Of a stretch of 64,000 bases of DNA, positions 12,690 to 24,080 are shown one piece after another. This stretch comes from Notolepis coatsorum (lineage: Eukaryota > Chordata > Actinopteri > Aulopiformes > Paralepididae), in contig OZ020593.1 in the NCBI GenBank assembly GCA_963971535.1, positions 37,537,931-37,601,930 of the forward strand, given 5' to 3'. The notes under the pieces are model-generated. The model ran no database searches, was not told where the DNA came from, and saw nothing but the letters and a program-made list of their open reading frames with translations. Position numbers and translations under genes: made by a program. Each line of letters begins with the position of its first letter. Position 1 is the first letter of the stretch.

Positions 12690-13130
12690 CCTTTTGTCTT
12701 GATGCACCAGCTTCCTGGAATGATCTTCAACTCACAGCCACAGCCAGGGCCTTTCTCTCCCCTGAGCTCTGGAACCGGCATCATCCTAACCCCTGTTCTC
12801 TAACCTTCTAAACCGCCTCATTCTCCTGTGCCTGTGTTCTGCTCTTGGGTTCTCTAGACACCCCCATAGCACTCAGCAATTTTCCACTATCCTATGGACA
12901 ATTTAAAAACATGATAATAAAACTCCCTACCTACCTAACTGTTTTTAATTTGATCTCTCGTTCTCTTTCCACCTGTGTTTTATAATATTTATGAAAATGA
13001 TTTATTTCCCCTTTTATATGTATTCTGAACTGTTTGACCTAACTTGTAATCTCATTGCAAATGAGGGTAAAACCTCAATATCCATTTTGAGAATAAATAA
13101 AGGTATCAATCAATCAATCAATCAATTAAA
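12690..13130 (+). mobile_element. LINE relic, 3' end with (CAAT)n tail
   Basis: The 3' part reads CTTGTAATCTCATTGCAAAT, ATATCCATTTTGAGAATAAA and then TCAATCAATCAATCAA, the usual layout of a fish LINE 3' end with a short tandem tail. Upstream (12690-12840) is decayed coding-like sequence. There is no intact ORF. Confidence 0.5.
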
Positions 13131-13610
13131 ACTACCTCATGCTGTGCGCCCACTCCTATCGACATTCCCAGAAGCTGAGAACGTTGTCACCAACTGCATC
13201 AGAGTAATAGTCTGCTGGTATTTGTCATGCATTTGAGATATATTTTAGTCATACCATATATAATTATGTATACACTACACTCATCGGTGATCATATCAAT
13301 TGAATTCCAACTTCCAAAATAGTTTTTCCTTCCAAAGTTTACTTTCAGACTAGTCTAGTGCACTAAATAAGAACGAATGATGAGAAGCGCCGGCTTGTGT
13401 TTTTTTTCTTCTCCATCTGTCATCTTAATGAATATCCCCTTCCAGACTGCTGACAGACGCTCTGCACACAAGCGCTGAGAGTGTCGCTTCATTGTTACGA
13501 AGCGGTAAAGCTGCGAAGACATCCTGCGCTAATGAAGCCATATGTCACAGTCAACTGTGAGAAACGTGTTAATAATGGAGAGTTAAGGGACATGACCCAG
13601 CGAGAGGCAG

Positions 13611-13726
<116 letters not shown>

Positions 13727-14261
13727 ACAGTGTAAAGAGAAAAGCCATAAGCTGTCTCAACCTTGCTACATTGGCTTTTTTTGTTTTGATGCTGAATCAA
13801 CTAAATTGGAAAAGTTGACTTCTGTTTAGTTGAGTCAACTAAAAGAAAGACAATGAGGTAAGGTTGGTTGAAGAAATAATAATAAGTTGAGACAAAACAG
13901 AACAAAACCCCACAAAGACGTTTAAGAAGAAAAGAGAGAGAGATAAAAAGAGAGGAGAGAGAGACAAGAGAGACCACATCTATGACATGGACAGAAAGAG
14001 AAAAATAAAAGTTGCTAGGAGAAATAAATGGCCCTGTCACTCGACTCTGTGGCGCTCGCTCCTCCCTCGTCAATTATTCATCGAGTGCAGCTGAACAACG
14101 TCAGCTTGTGTAGACGTGACATTACAGAACAGTGATAGAGGAACTGAGCTCTAATACACGGTCAGGTCTTTCTCTCTCTCTCTCCCTCTCCATCTCTCTC
14201 TCTCTCTCTCCCTCTCCCTCTATCTCTCTCTCTCTATCACTCTCACTCTTTCTCTGGTTTA

Positions 14262-15190
14262 ATTTAGCTTATTAGGATCGCATTAGCTGATGCCATGACG
14301 TCAGCTAGATTTCCTGGGGTCCGATGCACAGATGACAAGTTGTAAAAAAACTTATTATATACATTCAGACATTACATTATATACAAAATACATACAGTTA
14401 ATTGCATTAAGTACTCTTTTATTGTTTTGTTTTTTTAATAACTGATACACTACATGGTCAGAAAAAGACTGTGGTTTCTCGACGTTTAACATGTACACAG
14501 GCCGAAATGTTGTGCCCTGAATAAATTCACTTTGGGAGATATCTAGACGGCGTGCGGACATTCCTTCTCTTACATGTTTTTGGTCAAGCACCTGTTGCAC
14601 TTCATCTCGGATGTACGTGCATTTCTCCATTACTGCTTCTTGACCTTTAAGACGTAAGAAGATCAGAAGACTGGATTGTAATCTATTCTCTATAGGAAGC
14701 CATGAGAGATTACGGTGCATTTTATTAACATATATGTATGCAATGGAGAGCTAATCTGGCGGCTCTGTTTTGAGTGAGTAAAAAAGATTTTTTTTAAATA
14801 AGTTTACCAAATGACTAAAGCTTGGATCACTTGGTGCTTGATGTACCCAGAACATTTCCTGGTAACAGCAATGCTCTCACCCATTTTAGTTATGATTTTA
14901 TCAATCTTATCTTATCAATGTTCAGACCACGCAAGTCCTGCATCCAACACACTGCCAAGTAGTTTGGTCTTCTTAACTTGTTCTACTGGCTTTCCCTCCA
15001 GTGATACGCTTAGTTGAGGATTACTGACAAGTGTTTAGGTCCATGAACACCATATATTTTGATAATATTCAGCACAGATGTTTTCTTACTTACCGACTCA
15101 GCCACTGTTGTAAGCTCAATCAGTTAGCTCTTGATATGTCAATGCTGCACTGCACATAGTTGAAGCATCTGCATACATACAGTAACTGCT
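14262..15190 (-). mobile_element. LINE relic, C-terminal RT region and 3' end
   Basis: On the minus strand, decayed frames contain KTKLLGSVLDAGLAWSEHID near 14.95 kb and MHRNLSWLPIENRLQSSLL near 14.71 kb. They match the order of blocks in the region after the RT domain of a common fish LINE (a KLLGV...SWSEHID block followed by an SLSWL..ENR block). The 3' end is the AT-rich stretch ending at about 14262 (minus sense TAAGCTAAATTAAACC). Several stops are present. Non-functional. Confidence 0.65.
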
Positions 15191-15222
15191 CTCGCTTTAT
15201 CTAATACTGATGGGAGATCATT

Positions 15223-15355
<133 letters not shown>

Positions 15356-15444
15356 TAGAAGAAGAAAAAAAAAAAAGAGAAGAAAAAGAGAAAAGAAGAA
15401 CACAACAGAAACCAGAGGTCAGCAGCATCCCACACACAAACACG

Positions 15445-15447
<3 letters not shown>

Positions 15448-15514
<67 letters not shown>
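15448..15514. repeat. (CT)n microsatellite
   Basis: CT dinucleotide of about 67 bp, ending in CTCAATCTCAATCTC. Confidence 0.95.
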
Positions 15515-15517
<3 letters not shown>

Positions 15518-16079
15518 CTCAATCTCTCTCCTCCCCTCTCGGTGGGTAGCAGCACATACCACAGTAAAAAAACAAAGGATGCACCATCAACAGCGTCTCC
15601 ACCTACACCTTCTATTCTGGACTCTGTGCCCCTTTCCTGCTTGTGGGTATTTTAGAATGATCTATGCCCTGCTGCCCTGGGCCAACGTATTTCATCAGAA
15701 GAGTCTGAGAGGGTCCGGTGTCCTTCTTTGATGCAGCAGACAATGGGTGTCCTGTGAGCTTCGTTAATGGAGCCAACAGATGTTGTTTTACCTGCACGTG
15801 AAGCGCACCGGGTAGGCCATTAATCACTTGTGTCTGTGTGAGTGTGTGCGTGTCTATCTCTTTGTCTACGAGAACTCCTATCTTGGTGGATAGGTTGCAG
15901 AGGTCCTGCACTGGTAATGTTTTTGGCAGTGCAGACGGCCACCAGTTGTGGTCATTCGTACATGTGCAGGCGCAGGTCATTTAGGTGCTTCTAGCGAAAC
16001 GCCGTCTCTATATCTCCCCAAAACCCTCACATTGAAGGGGTGTTATGCCACTTTGGCTTGAAAAACATTATAGATTAAA
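15515..16079. other. Unassigned; 122-codon minus-strand open stretch
   Basis: An open frame on the minus strand (15612-15980) has no domain I recognise, no acceptor or donor in frame with the rgs3-like exons, and a cysteine-rich start but no zinc motif. I list it as unassigned and not as a gene. Confidence 0.3.
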
Positions 16080-16262
16080 TGGACTGCATTCATATAGCAC
16101 TCACACATTCACACACCGATGGCGGAGGTGACCATGCAAGGTGCCAACCTGCTCATCGGGAGCAGTTAGAGGTTAAGTATTTTGCTCAAGAACACTTTGC
16201 TCGAACCGGGAACCTTCCGATTACCAGCTGACCGCTCTACCTCCTGAACCACTGTCACCCCC
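16080..16262 (-). mobile_element. tRNA-derived SINE, minus strand
   Basis: In minus sense it starts GTGGTTCAGGAGGTAGAGCG, then GTCAGCTGG and GGTTCCCGGTTCGAGC. These resemble RNA polymerase III box A and box B of a tRNA. The body is followed by a tail ending TGCTATATGAATGCAGTCCA. A second copy is at 23535-23755. This family is common in fish genomes. Confidence 0.7.
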
Positions 16263-16620
16263 AAACATTAAAAAGACTTAAACATTTAAACTCTTAAAGT
16301 CTAAAAGCCGTGCTAGTGGTCATGCTGCTCCACAGGTTTATCGACTACTTTAGCTAACCTTATCCAAACAAGTTAGCGTGATATCTGCAGGTACATGTGA
16401 TACATAGCATAGCATAGCAGAGTCAAAGGAGCAGGATGATGTTTCCTAAATCAAGGCTAATGGTCGCCTCGTATCTGATCTTCACTGCCAGGGCACAGAG
16501 ATATTGCCAAGTGAACAGCTAGGGTTAGCTGTGATGTCTACGCAGTAATGACCAAGATGCCAACTGACAACATTGCCAACTAAGAGAAAGGAGGCAGGGG
16601 AAACAAGGCAGGTCTACTCG

Positions 16621-17092
16621 GACCAAGAGACATGAGGCGGGGGGCGTGAGACAGGTCAGACCGAGAGACACGAGGCGGGGGGCGTGAGACAGGTCAGACC
16701 GAGAGACATGAGACGGGGGGCGTGAGACAGGTCAGACCGAGAGACACGAGGCGGGGGGCGTGAGACAGGTCAGACTGAGAGACACGAGACGGGGGGCGTG
16801 AGACAGGTCAGACTGAGAGACATGAGACGGGGGGCGTGAGACAGGTCAGACCGAGAGACACGAGGCGGGGGGCGTGAGACAGGTCAGACTGAGAGACACG
16901 AGACGGGGGGCGTGAGACAGGTCAGACTGAGAGACACGAGACGGGGGGCGTGAGACAGGTCAGACTGAGAGACACGAGACGGAGACACGAGACAGGTCAG
17001 ACTGAGAGACACGAGACAGGTCAGACTGAGAGACACGAGACAGGTCAGACAGAGACACGAGACAGGTCAGACTGAGAGACACGAGGTCCGGA
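16621..17092. repeat. 38-bp G-rich minisatellite with 24-bp derivatives
   Basis: About nine units of GAGACACGAGGCGGGGGGCG plus TGAGACAGGTCAGACCGA run from 16621 to about 16984. They are followed by shortened units lacking the G run (GAGACACGAGACAGGTCAGA plus CTGA) to about 17092. It lies within the intron downstream of the exon at 17357-17434. Confidence 0.9.
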
Positions 17093-17236
17093 CGCAAGGC
17101 AGGTCTACTCATCTACTGATGACACAATATAATGAGTTTCCTCAGTGTTGTTATGCCAAGGTGCTCTTCAGATTCAGATTCAGGAAATCCTTTGTACCTG
17201 CTGTGGTTTTTGAATGAACATTGACTGTCACTGTTG

Positions 17237-17336
17237 TTGATGAAGACACACGCACGCACACACACACACACGCACACACACACACACACACACGTGCACA
17301 CGCACGCACACACACACACACACGCGCGCACTCACT
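17237..17336. repeat. (CA)n microsatellite beside an exon
   Basis: CA dinucleotide with CGCA variants. It ends about 20 bp from the donor of the exon at 17357-17434. Confidence 0.9.
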
Positions 17337-17356
17337 CGTCATGTGTGGTTCATTAC

Positions 17357-17434
17357 CTTGAGGCGATGATGTTTGCTCTCATGCAGTATCATCTCTTCAG
17401 AGATCATCAGCGTCCGGCTGCACAGGTCCAGCGG
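17357..17434 (-). CDS. rgs3: rgs3-like exon: PLDLC segment
   Basis: A 78-nt exon of 26 codons, phase 0 at both ends. On the minus strand the acceptor is GTGTCTGCAG/CCG and the donor CAAG/GTAATG. It encodes PLDLCSRTLMISEEMILHES and then KHHRLK. In RGS3 proteins the segment ending in a [KV][IL][LI][IV]FP.FVQ motif is followed directly by PLDLC..RTL..SEE...YE; this exon carries that continuation, and its upstream neighbour at 18530-18873 ends in FVQ at phase 0. This stretch precedes a pleckstrin-like part of the RGS3 linker and the C-terminal RGS domain, which accelerates GTP hydrolysis by G-alpha subunits. The next exon was not found between here and base 1. Gene identity rests on remembered family sequence. 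Confidence 0.8.
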
Positions 17435-18461
17435 CTGCAGACACAACACAGATTACACATCAACGCCACCAGATTACAGATTACATAGACCGGAAGGGGG
17501 GGGGGGGTTAAACTACCTGGAAGGGAATTGAGACTGAATCCTACCAGTAAACTCATTGATTGATGTCTGATGTCCGTATTATCGGGATATCCGTCAAATG
17601 ATTATCGGTAGGAGAGGCTTCTCAGTTTGTACAATCGCTCTAGTTTTCCCCTGTGTGTTCAGTCTTCTGTTAGTTCTGTCTACCACACTTGTGTCCTGTT
17701 AACAATCACCCTCTGTCTCTAATTAGTGATTGTATTTAGGTGTTGTGGGCCCAGCATACATTTGCTGGGTCATTGTTTCATGTTACCCGTGTGTACGTGT
17801 GTCAGTCGTGTTTCTTGTGTTTTCTGTCTTTTGATTAAACCTTGTTTATTATCACAACGCCGTCTCCTGCCTGCTCAATTCAAGCTCTCGTGTTTCATCT
17901 GCAAACTGGGTTCCAATCACCATGCCACCTAAGCACATTCGTAACAGTTAAGTGATAGTACAACACTAGAGTACTCATTTCAGCAGTCCTTCCACCTCTG
18001 TTGATAGCACACAGTAGATGGCCAGGCAAAATCCTGCAATAGATCATAACCCCCTATTAACCTCACGTATCAATATAGATAGTCGTGCTGTGGAGAACAG
18101 TCATAATCGGGTGTTAATTTATTTTCTGCATGATTGACCATATATGGATTTCCTCTGGTGACCTTGGTCAGTATTGGTTTTATCACGGGTAAGGGCAAAG
18201 AGCCAATCACAAAACAGTGACAACGGGCTACATAATCAATGTATGTGTAATTACAGGGAGCAGGGGTCAAGCGTTATATTAAAATGAAGAGCTGTGGACA
18301 GCCATGACTTCTCAAATTAAATGGTGTGTGTGACGTGTGTGTATATACATTAATTCATTAATAAATAAATAAATAATAGTAACAAGTAATAATAGTAATA
18401 ATAGAGATAGAGAATATTTCAAATAATTTAAATAAATAGGTGGGGTATCGTCATAAACGAG

Positions 18462-18518
<57 letters not shown>

Positions 18519-18529
18519 CACACTCCTAC
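17435..18529 (-). other. Intron of the rgs3-like gene
   Basis: A 1095-bp intron with GT...AG ends (GTAGGAGTG to TGTCTGCAG in minus sense). It contains a (CA)n tract at 18471-18517, only 12 bp from the donor. A segment at about 17640-17935 resembles a fish LTR-type end (TTTGATTAAACCTTGTTTAT and CCTGCCTGCTC). I cannot prove the latter. Confidence 0.6.
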
Positions 18530-18873
18530 CTGTACAAAGATGGGGAAAATGAGGATCTTGGGCGCCACCTTGACGTAGCCGTAGTTGCCGTGGGGCGTGT
18601 GCGAGCGGACAATGGTGCAGTTCTGGTAGTTGGCGAAGTTGGCATTATGCGGCTGGTAGTTGGGAAGATTGTTATTAGCGCCCGCAGTGGCATTGGGTTT
18701 GGCGGCCTTGGCGTTGGCAGTGCGGCGTAGGAACGGGGTGCGGCCGGTGATGCCCCCGGCGGCGCCACCACCGCCGATACTGCTACCACCACTTCCTCCA
18801 GGGGGCGCACTACCACCAACACCACCCTGAGACTGTGGCACAGAGCCCGGGCGAGTGGAATACAACCGTGCTC
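18530..18873 (-). CDS. rgs3: rgs3-like exon: glycine-rich linker, NYQNC and FPIFVQ block
   Basis: A 344-nt exon on the minus strand. The acceptor is CTTCCTCTAG/GAGCACGG, the donor TACAG/GTAGGAG. It begins with the second base of a codon and ends at phase 0. It encodes a Ser/Gly/Pro-rich stretch (GGSGGSSIGGGGAAGG), then TPFLRRTANAK, FANYQNCTIVRSHTPHGNYG and VKVAPKILIFPIFVQ. The NYQNC...VR.H...YG.YV..APK[IV]L[IV]FP[IV]FVQ order is what I recall for the middle of RGS3. The upstream 31-nt exon ends with one base of the split codon, which fits exactly. The product would be a cytoplasmic regulator of heterotrimeric G proteins. The glycine run seems specific to this copy. The other frame of the same exon is also open but does not join its neighbours. 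Confidence 0.8.
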
Positions 18874-19245
18874 CTAGAGGAAGAGAGAGGAGAAGGAGAG
18901 AGGAGGAAGAGAGAAGAAGAAATGGAGAGGAGGGAGAGAAAAAGAGAGAGAAGGAGAGAGGAGGAAGAGAGAAGGAGAGGGAAAGAGGAGAAGGAGAGAG
19001 GAGGAATAGAGAATAAGAAAGGGGTATAGGATAAGGAAAGAGGAGGAAGAGAGAAAGAGAGAGAGAAGGAGAGAGGAGGAAGATAGAAGAAGAAAGGGAG
19101 AGAGGTGAAGGAGAGGAGGAAGAGAGAAAGACAGGGAGAGAGGAGAAGGAGAGAGGAGGGAGAGAGACAAAGAAATGGAGAGGAGAAGGAGAGGAGGAAA
19201 AGAGAAAGAGAAAGAGAGAGGAGAAGGAGAGAAGAGAGAAAGATA
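18874..19245. repeat. GA-rich purine tract upstream of an rgs3-like exon
   Basis: About 370 bp of irregular GAGGAGAAGGAGAGAGGAGGAA units. In the sense of the rgs3-like gene (minus strand) this is a long polypyrimidine run that ends at the acceptor at 18874-18875. Confidence 0.9.
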
Positions 19246-20084
19246 ATAATGTATTATTTATTCAATATGTTAAAGGTGCTAGAGATTTTTATGTATAATA
19301 CTTGTAATATACTATAGTATAATACTTTTTCAAATATAATACATCCACATAGCTTTTAGAAAGGTGCAGCATTAAAGGTTTGCTTCCCCCCGTAAAAATG
19401 AATTTATAATAAAAAAGAAATTTGGCATGCATCTATCCACTTACTTCCCATTTCCCTACGTGAAATGCACCTGAGATTGGATAAATTACATGCTGGTGCT
19501 CAAGTGCGACATCTAGTGGCTGAATGTCCCTTTAAGGGGAAATAATACAAGTATACTGTAGTGTAGGGAATGTGAAATTTCAATACGTACGAATATAAGT
19601 ACGAATATACATTTTCAGACGTCATATTTCTGGGACAAGCTGCCATTTGGAGATGATCACTCTGGACCACCCCCTCCGGTCCTAGCTGACAGCATTGTAG
19701 TCAGAGTCGAGTCCGGAAAATCTCTCCGTCCTCCCCCCCCCCACCACCCCCTCCCCTCGGGGTGCTCTGAGACACACAGACTCAAGGCTAGTTTAACATG
19801 TCTCAACAATGTGCATGTTAGTATTAATTAATGATTGTGCCATTATTGCTATCAAATGTAATGATTGTGAAATATTTCTGTAATGAGTTGTATGTGTATG
19901 TATCAAGCATCCTTGACTTCCAGGGACAACGATGTAAATACAGTATGTGATGTAATAATGTATATGTTTTGTTGTCTAAATAAATACCTACCTACCTACC
20001 TGTGTTGACAGGTGGATTTATTTTTCAATTAAAGATGGTTTGGAAGTCATATTGAGTGAAAAGCTGCCACAGAAAAAGTTAATG
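19246..20084. other. Intron DNA with a LINE-type tail
   Basis: Mostly AT-rich and unassigned. At about 19860-20003 a sequence ending CTAAATAAATACCTACCTAC looks like a LINE 3' end with a (TACC)n tail. Confidence 0.4.
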
Positions 20085-20088
20085 TTAA

Positions 20089-21007
20089 CACTTTCTATGC
20101 CACTCACGCGTTTTCTCGGAATTATTAATATTACGTTGAAAGCCACTCCATTTTTTTATTTAAGCGATCTGAAATCATATTGCATCACGCGAGCCTACCC
20201 TAGTCTACCCGAGAGCCGCCGGCAATCAGATGTGGAAAAAAGCGCCCCCTATCATCTCCCAGATGACATAAGGGATTTTGGAATGGACTCAATGAAAATG
20301 GATGGGGGAAAAAATCCTGTACTCCACATTTTCCAGTCCACTGATGCAGCCGGGGTTACCACAGTTCATTCTGGAGCCTCTGAGCCCCGCGGAATCATGT
20401 GTTCTACTGTACACACGTTAGATCTATACACTTATCGATTTTTTCTAATGGTGATCAGGAATTGGAATATACCAGTTGGATACCATCTGATGTCAGGTAA
20501 GGAATCTATGTTATCAGTCTTAGGATAATCAGACAAATTTTGATGAAGATATAAGCTGTTTTGTGAAATGTCCTCTATCGGTTTGACTGTAAAAATCCAT
20601 GAGGAAATGAACAAGGCTATTATCAGCGCGCGGCTCGAATGGGCGTGCGTGTACGTATAATATTGATCATCTAGCGTTTATTTGAAAACGATTCATAAAT
20701 AGGCCGACAAATATCAACGTTCTGGAATATTCCAGTAAAAGACGATTATTACAGAATGGCCCAGAATGGGCTGTTTTTTTTACCTCAAAACGGGTGCTTT
20801 TCAAAATGTTCTCAAACGGAAATGAAACGATAAAAAACCAATCTGCCTTGACAGCACTGACTGGAAAAGGATTCTTTGATAAGCGACGGGCAGATTAGAC
20901 ACATAGCCATAATTTAAAACATAGATTAGGCGATATTAAGGTTAACATGGGCGCCGATGGTGGCATTCAAGCGCTAACTCTGGCGCCACCTGGTGGCACT
21001 GAAAGTG
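20089..21007. mobile_element. piggyBac-like non-autonomous element bounded by TTAA
   Basis: TTAA at 20085-20088 and 21008-21011 flank a 919-bp element with ends CACTTTCTATGCCAC and GTGGCACTGAAAGTG. These are imperfect terminal inverted repeats. TTAA duplication is the signature of piggyBac-type transposons. A 162-codon open stretch begins just outside (20040) and runs through the left end to 20528. It has no recognisable transposase motif and I do not call it a gene. A decayed relative lies at 2689-3475. Confidence 0.7.
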
Positions 21008-21479
21008 TTAAGGAAGCTTGATGGCTCTAAAATGCCATTTCATTGTGACTTTGAATCAGATTATCAGAATTTGTCTTTTTGCTAATTTGTCTTTTAGCAG
21101 GGCTGTCCTACCTACTAGACAGATCAGGCACAACGCTTAGTTGGGGGGCCTTATTAGAGCCCCCCAAACAATCATATTTGCATTTGAAAGATAGAACTCA
21201 GTATGACTGTGAAATTAGTTGTGGAATTTTATCAATGCCCTCTTAGTTATTTAATTGATCATAGGATGAGTTAGCCTCTGCTGTACTCCTCTGGTGCGGA
21301 GATCTCATTAAAAGGTAAAAAATATATATATTCCCTAGGGCCCCAAAAAATTATATGATGGCTCTGTGTAGAAACACAAACATGCACACAGATACACACA
21401 CATACACACACATTGGCAGTGGCAATGGTGGTGGATGGTACTACTGATCTCCTCCACCAGCACACTCCATCCCGGAACC

Positions 21480-21838
21480 TATAACGATCCTCTGATCTGG
21501 GTCTCCTCTCCATCCCTTGCACCAGGTTGCGGACTTTCGGTGACAGAGGCTTCAGCGTGGCGTCCCCTACCCTCTGGAACTCTCTCCCCCCTGAAATCCT
21601 CAACGCCCCAACCATGGACACCTTCAAAACTGCTCTCAAAACACACCTCTTCACCAAGGCTTTTCCCCATTAGTTAGTTTAGATTATATTAGGTTCATTA
21701 TCCCTTACCTGCCCTCATCCCCCCCCCCCCCCCCCCGTTTCCCCTATTGCCCCCTTTCCCTAGCCCTCTTGATTGTGAAGCGACCTTGGGTTTCCTGAAA
21801 GGCGCTATAGAAATTTGATTTATTATTATTATTATTGT
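21480..21838 (+). mobile_element. LINE 3' end (RT C-terminus, UTR and (ATT)n tail)
   Basis: The plus strand reads RLRTFGDRGFSVASPTLWNS, LPPEILNAPTMDTFKTALKT, HLFTKAF and a stop at about 21674, the conserved end of a fish LINE reverse transcriptase. A short 3' UTR with a C run (21720-21736) and the tail GGCGCTATAGAAATTTGATT plus (ATT)n follow. It is 5'-truncated and sits 33 bp from the rgs3-like microexon. Confidence 0.75.
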
Positions 21839-21870
21839 ATTTCATAAAATATATGTCTTACCTAACGTAC

Positions 21871-21901
21871 CCTGATTATCTTGGTAGACAGGCCTCAAGA
21901 T
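21871..21901 (-). CDS. rgs3: rgs3-like 31-nt microexon
   Basis: Minus-strand microexon with acceptor TTTCTTTCAG/ATC and donor CAGG/GTACGT. It starts at phase 0, encodes ILRPVYQDNQ and leaves one base for the next codon. The upstream exon ends in NPGSQ at phase 0. The downstream exon needs exactly one preceding base, so all three phases interlock. In RGS3, as I recall it, NPGSQ is followed directly by LLRPVYQED, which this microexon reproduces. It is bracketed by a LINE 3' end only 33 bp from its donor side. Its size and surroundings make it easy for automated annotation to miss. Confidence 0.8.
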
Positions 21902-22263
21902 CTGAAAGAAAAAAGAGATGAATATCAATAGGCTAATTACTGCAAGAATCTTTAAATATGTACATTAGAATAACCACAAGGTCAATGAAACTGGCCTCAG
22001 AATGTAATTATCTGGATGATCAAACCAAATTAACTGACTTGTCCTTGGTAGGCTAGAATTATTAAAACACACACAGTTCATCCAGTATGTACATATAACC
22101 AATAGGTACATATGAATACGTACATATATACAACACAATTGTACAGTATTATTCACACAGTATGCTATGGTCATTGCAATGTCATACTGTAGAGAACCAG
22201 TGACCAAATTAGCAAACATACTATATTGTGACTTTACAGCAGATCTGGCACTGATGTGTTTGT

Positions 22264-22816
22264 GTGAGTGAGTGAGTGAGTGAGTGAGTGAGTGAGTGAG
22301 TGAGTGAGTGAGTGAGTGAGTGAGTGAGTGAGTGAGTGAGTGAGTGAGTGAGTGAGTGAGTGAGTGAGTGAGTGAGTGAGTGAGTGAGTGAGTGAGTGAG
22401 TGAGTGAGTGAGTGCGTGCGTGCGTGCGTGTGTGAGTGAGTGAGTGAGTGAGTGAGTGAGTGAGTGAGTGAGTGAGTGAGTGAGTGAGTGAGTGAGTGAG
22501 TGGGTGGGTGGGTGAGTGAGTGAGTGAGTGAGTGAGTGAGTGCGTGAGTGAGTGCGTGAGTGAGTGAGTGAGTGAGTGAGTGAGTGAGTGAGTGAGTGAG
22601 TGAGTGAGTGAGTGAGTGAGTGAGTGAGTGAGTGAGTGAGTGAGTGAGTGAGTGAGTGAGTGAGTGAGTGTGAGTGAGTGAGTGAGTGAGTGAGTGAGTG
22701 AGTGAGTGAGTGAGTGAGTGAGTGAGTGAGTGAGTGAGTGAGTGAGTGAGTGAGTGAGTGAGTGAGTGAGTGAGTGAGTGAGTGAGTGAGTGAGTGAGTG
22801 AGTGAGTGAGTGAGTG
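22264..22816. repeat. (GTGA)n tetranucleotide array, about 553 bp
   Basis: GAGT/GTGA units with short internal variants (GCGT, GGGT) and one TGTGAG slip near 22670. It lies in the 7.7-kb intron between the rgs3-like exons at 21871 and 29609. Confidence 0.98.
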
Positions 22817-23011
22817 AACGCATGCTCATGTCATCAGTCCGTTCCATGATATTCCATTTAAATTCTAGGCCCTCTGTCTTGGCCCAGTTTAGGTTATACT
22901 CCCCTCAACAAGAAAGTGATGGTTAGTAACTGTCCTAACAGAGGGACATCTAGTGCGAGGAACACACACTACTTAGACTGTTGGTGAGAGGAACCAGTCA
23001 GCTGGGAGAGA

Positions 23012-23173
<162 letters not shown>

Positions 23174-23319
23174 TGCAACACATGCACTTATATCATGGTC
23201 TGGGTCTTTTCTGATTGGCTGGCAGGTGTGCATTAAAACAGTTTACAGTAATGTGTGCGTAGTTCAGCTCAAGATTCATCTGTTCTAATTTCATCCTACT
23301 ACCCAACCCTGTAACCCAT

Positions 23320-24080
23320 AGCTGACTTGCTAGCCAGACATCTCATGATCCCCAAATCAAGCTTTTCACATCAACCATGTGTGGTAGCTGTATCACTGTC
23401 AGTGTACTCATAGCCTCAAGTACATATTATTGTTGTGAGTTGAATTGCAAGGATGGGATGTACATGGAGAGAAAAATTGCACAAATACAGTAATCTAGTC
23501 TATTAGTCAATCTGTCTAAAGAGTGTAAATAAAATGGTAAATGGTGCATTTATATAGCGCTTCCTCACATTCACCCATTCACTCACACATTCACTCACAC
23601 ATTCACACACCGACGGCGGGAGGTGACCATGCAAGGTGCCAACCTACTCATCGGGACCAGTTAGGGGTTAAGTGTCTTGCTCAAGGACACTTCGACACGC
23701 TGCCCGGGAGGAGCGGGAATTGAACTGGGAACTTTAAGATTACCAGACGAGTATGTTTTGCGGCATCAGTGCACTTACATCAAACACCATGAATTGTTTT
23801 ACACTGCTGTGTTTTACGCATGTATAGTTATTCTGCAATTACGCACGCAGTATTATTCTTTTGGCCGATCATTCTTTTTCCAAGATGAGAGCGAGCAAAC
23901 AGATTGGATATGTGGAGAGGCAATTTATTCCTGGATTTGTATAATCCCTTCATATCATGGCGCATCCCATCCTCGCAATTCAACTCACAACAGTGACTGT
24001 AATTGAGGTTAAGACTGACCAGCATAATGTGAAAAAAGTTAGTGATTTGGGGACAATGAGATGTCTGGCTAGCAAGCCAG
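23320..24080. mobile_element. Fold-back element with a SINE in its loop
   Basis: CTTGCTAGCCAGACATCTCA at about 23327 is repeated inverted as TGAGATGTCTGGCTAGCAAG at about 24057. A second inner pair, TTGTGAGTTGAATTGCAAGG near 23434 and its complement near 23972, lies in the same order. The arms are therefore at least 120 bp. The SINE at 23535-23755 occupies the middle. Confidence 0.7.
23535..23755 (-). mobile_element. tRNA-derived SINE, minus strand
   Basis: It shares ACCATGCAAGGTGCCAACCT and GGTTAAGTGTCTTGCTCAAG with the copy at 16080-16262. The tail on the left is TGGTAAATGGTGCATTTATA TAGCGC in plus sense. The tRNA-like head is less well preserved than in the other copy. Confidence 0.65.

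Noticed and set aside
15612-15980. 122-codon minus-strand ORF as the next rgs3-like exon
   Set aside because: The content does not resemble the expected continuation after the PLDLC exon, and no in-phase acceptor was found.
16621-17092. G-quadruplex array in the G-rich minisatellite
   Set aside because: Each 38-bp unit has only one long G run, so adjacent runs are about 30 bp apart, longer than usual quadruplex loops.
18526-18825. Second open frame of the exon at 18530-18873
   Set aside because: It does not match the phase left by the 31-nt microexon and yields an alanine/proline/threonine-rich sequence unlike the family.
20040-20528. 162-codon ORF as a transposase
   Set aside because: No DDE or zinc-finger motif is visible, it starts outside the left TTAA of the element, and it ends well short of a transposase length.
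22221-22847. 208-codon LTHS repeat protein
   Set aside because: Direct translation of (GTGA)n on the opposite strand.
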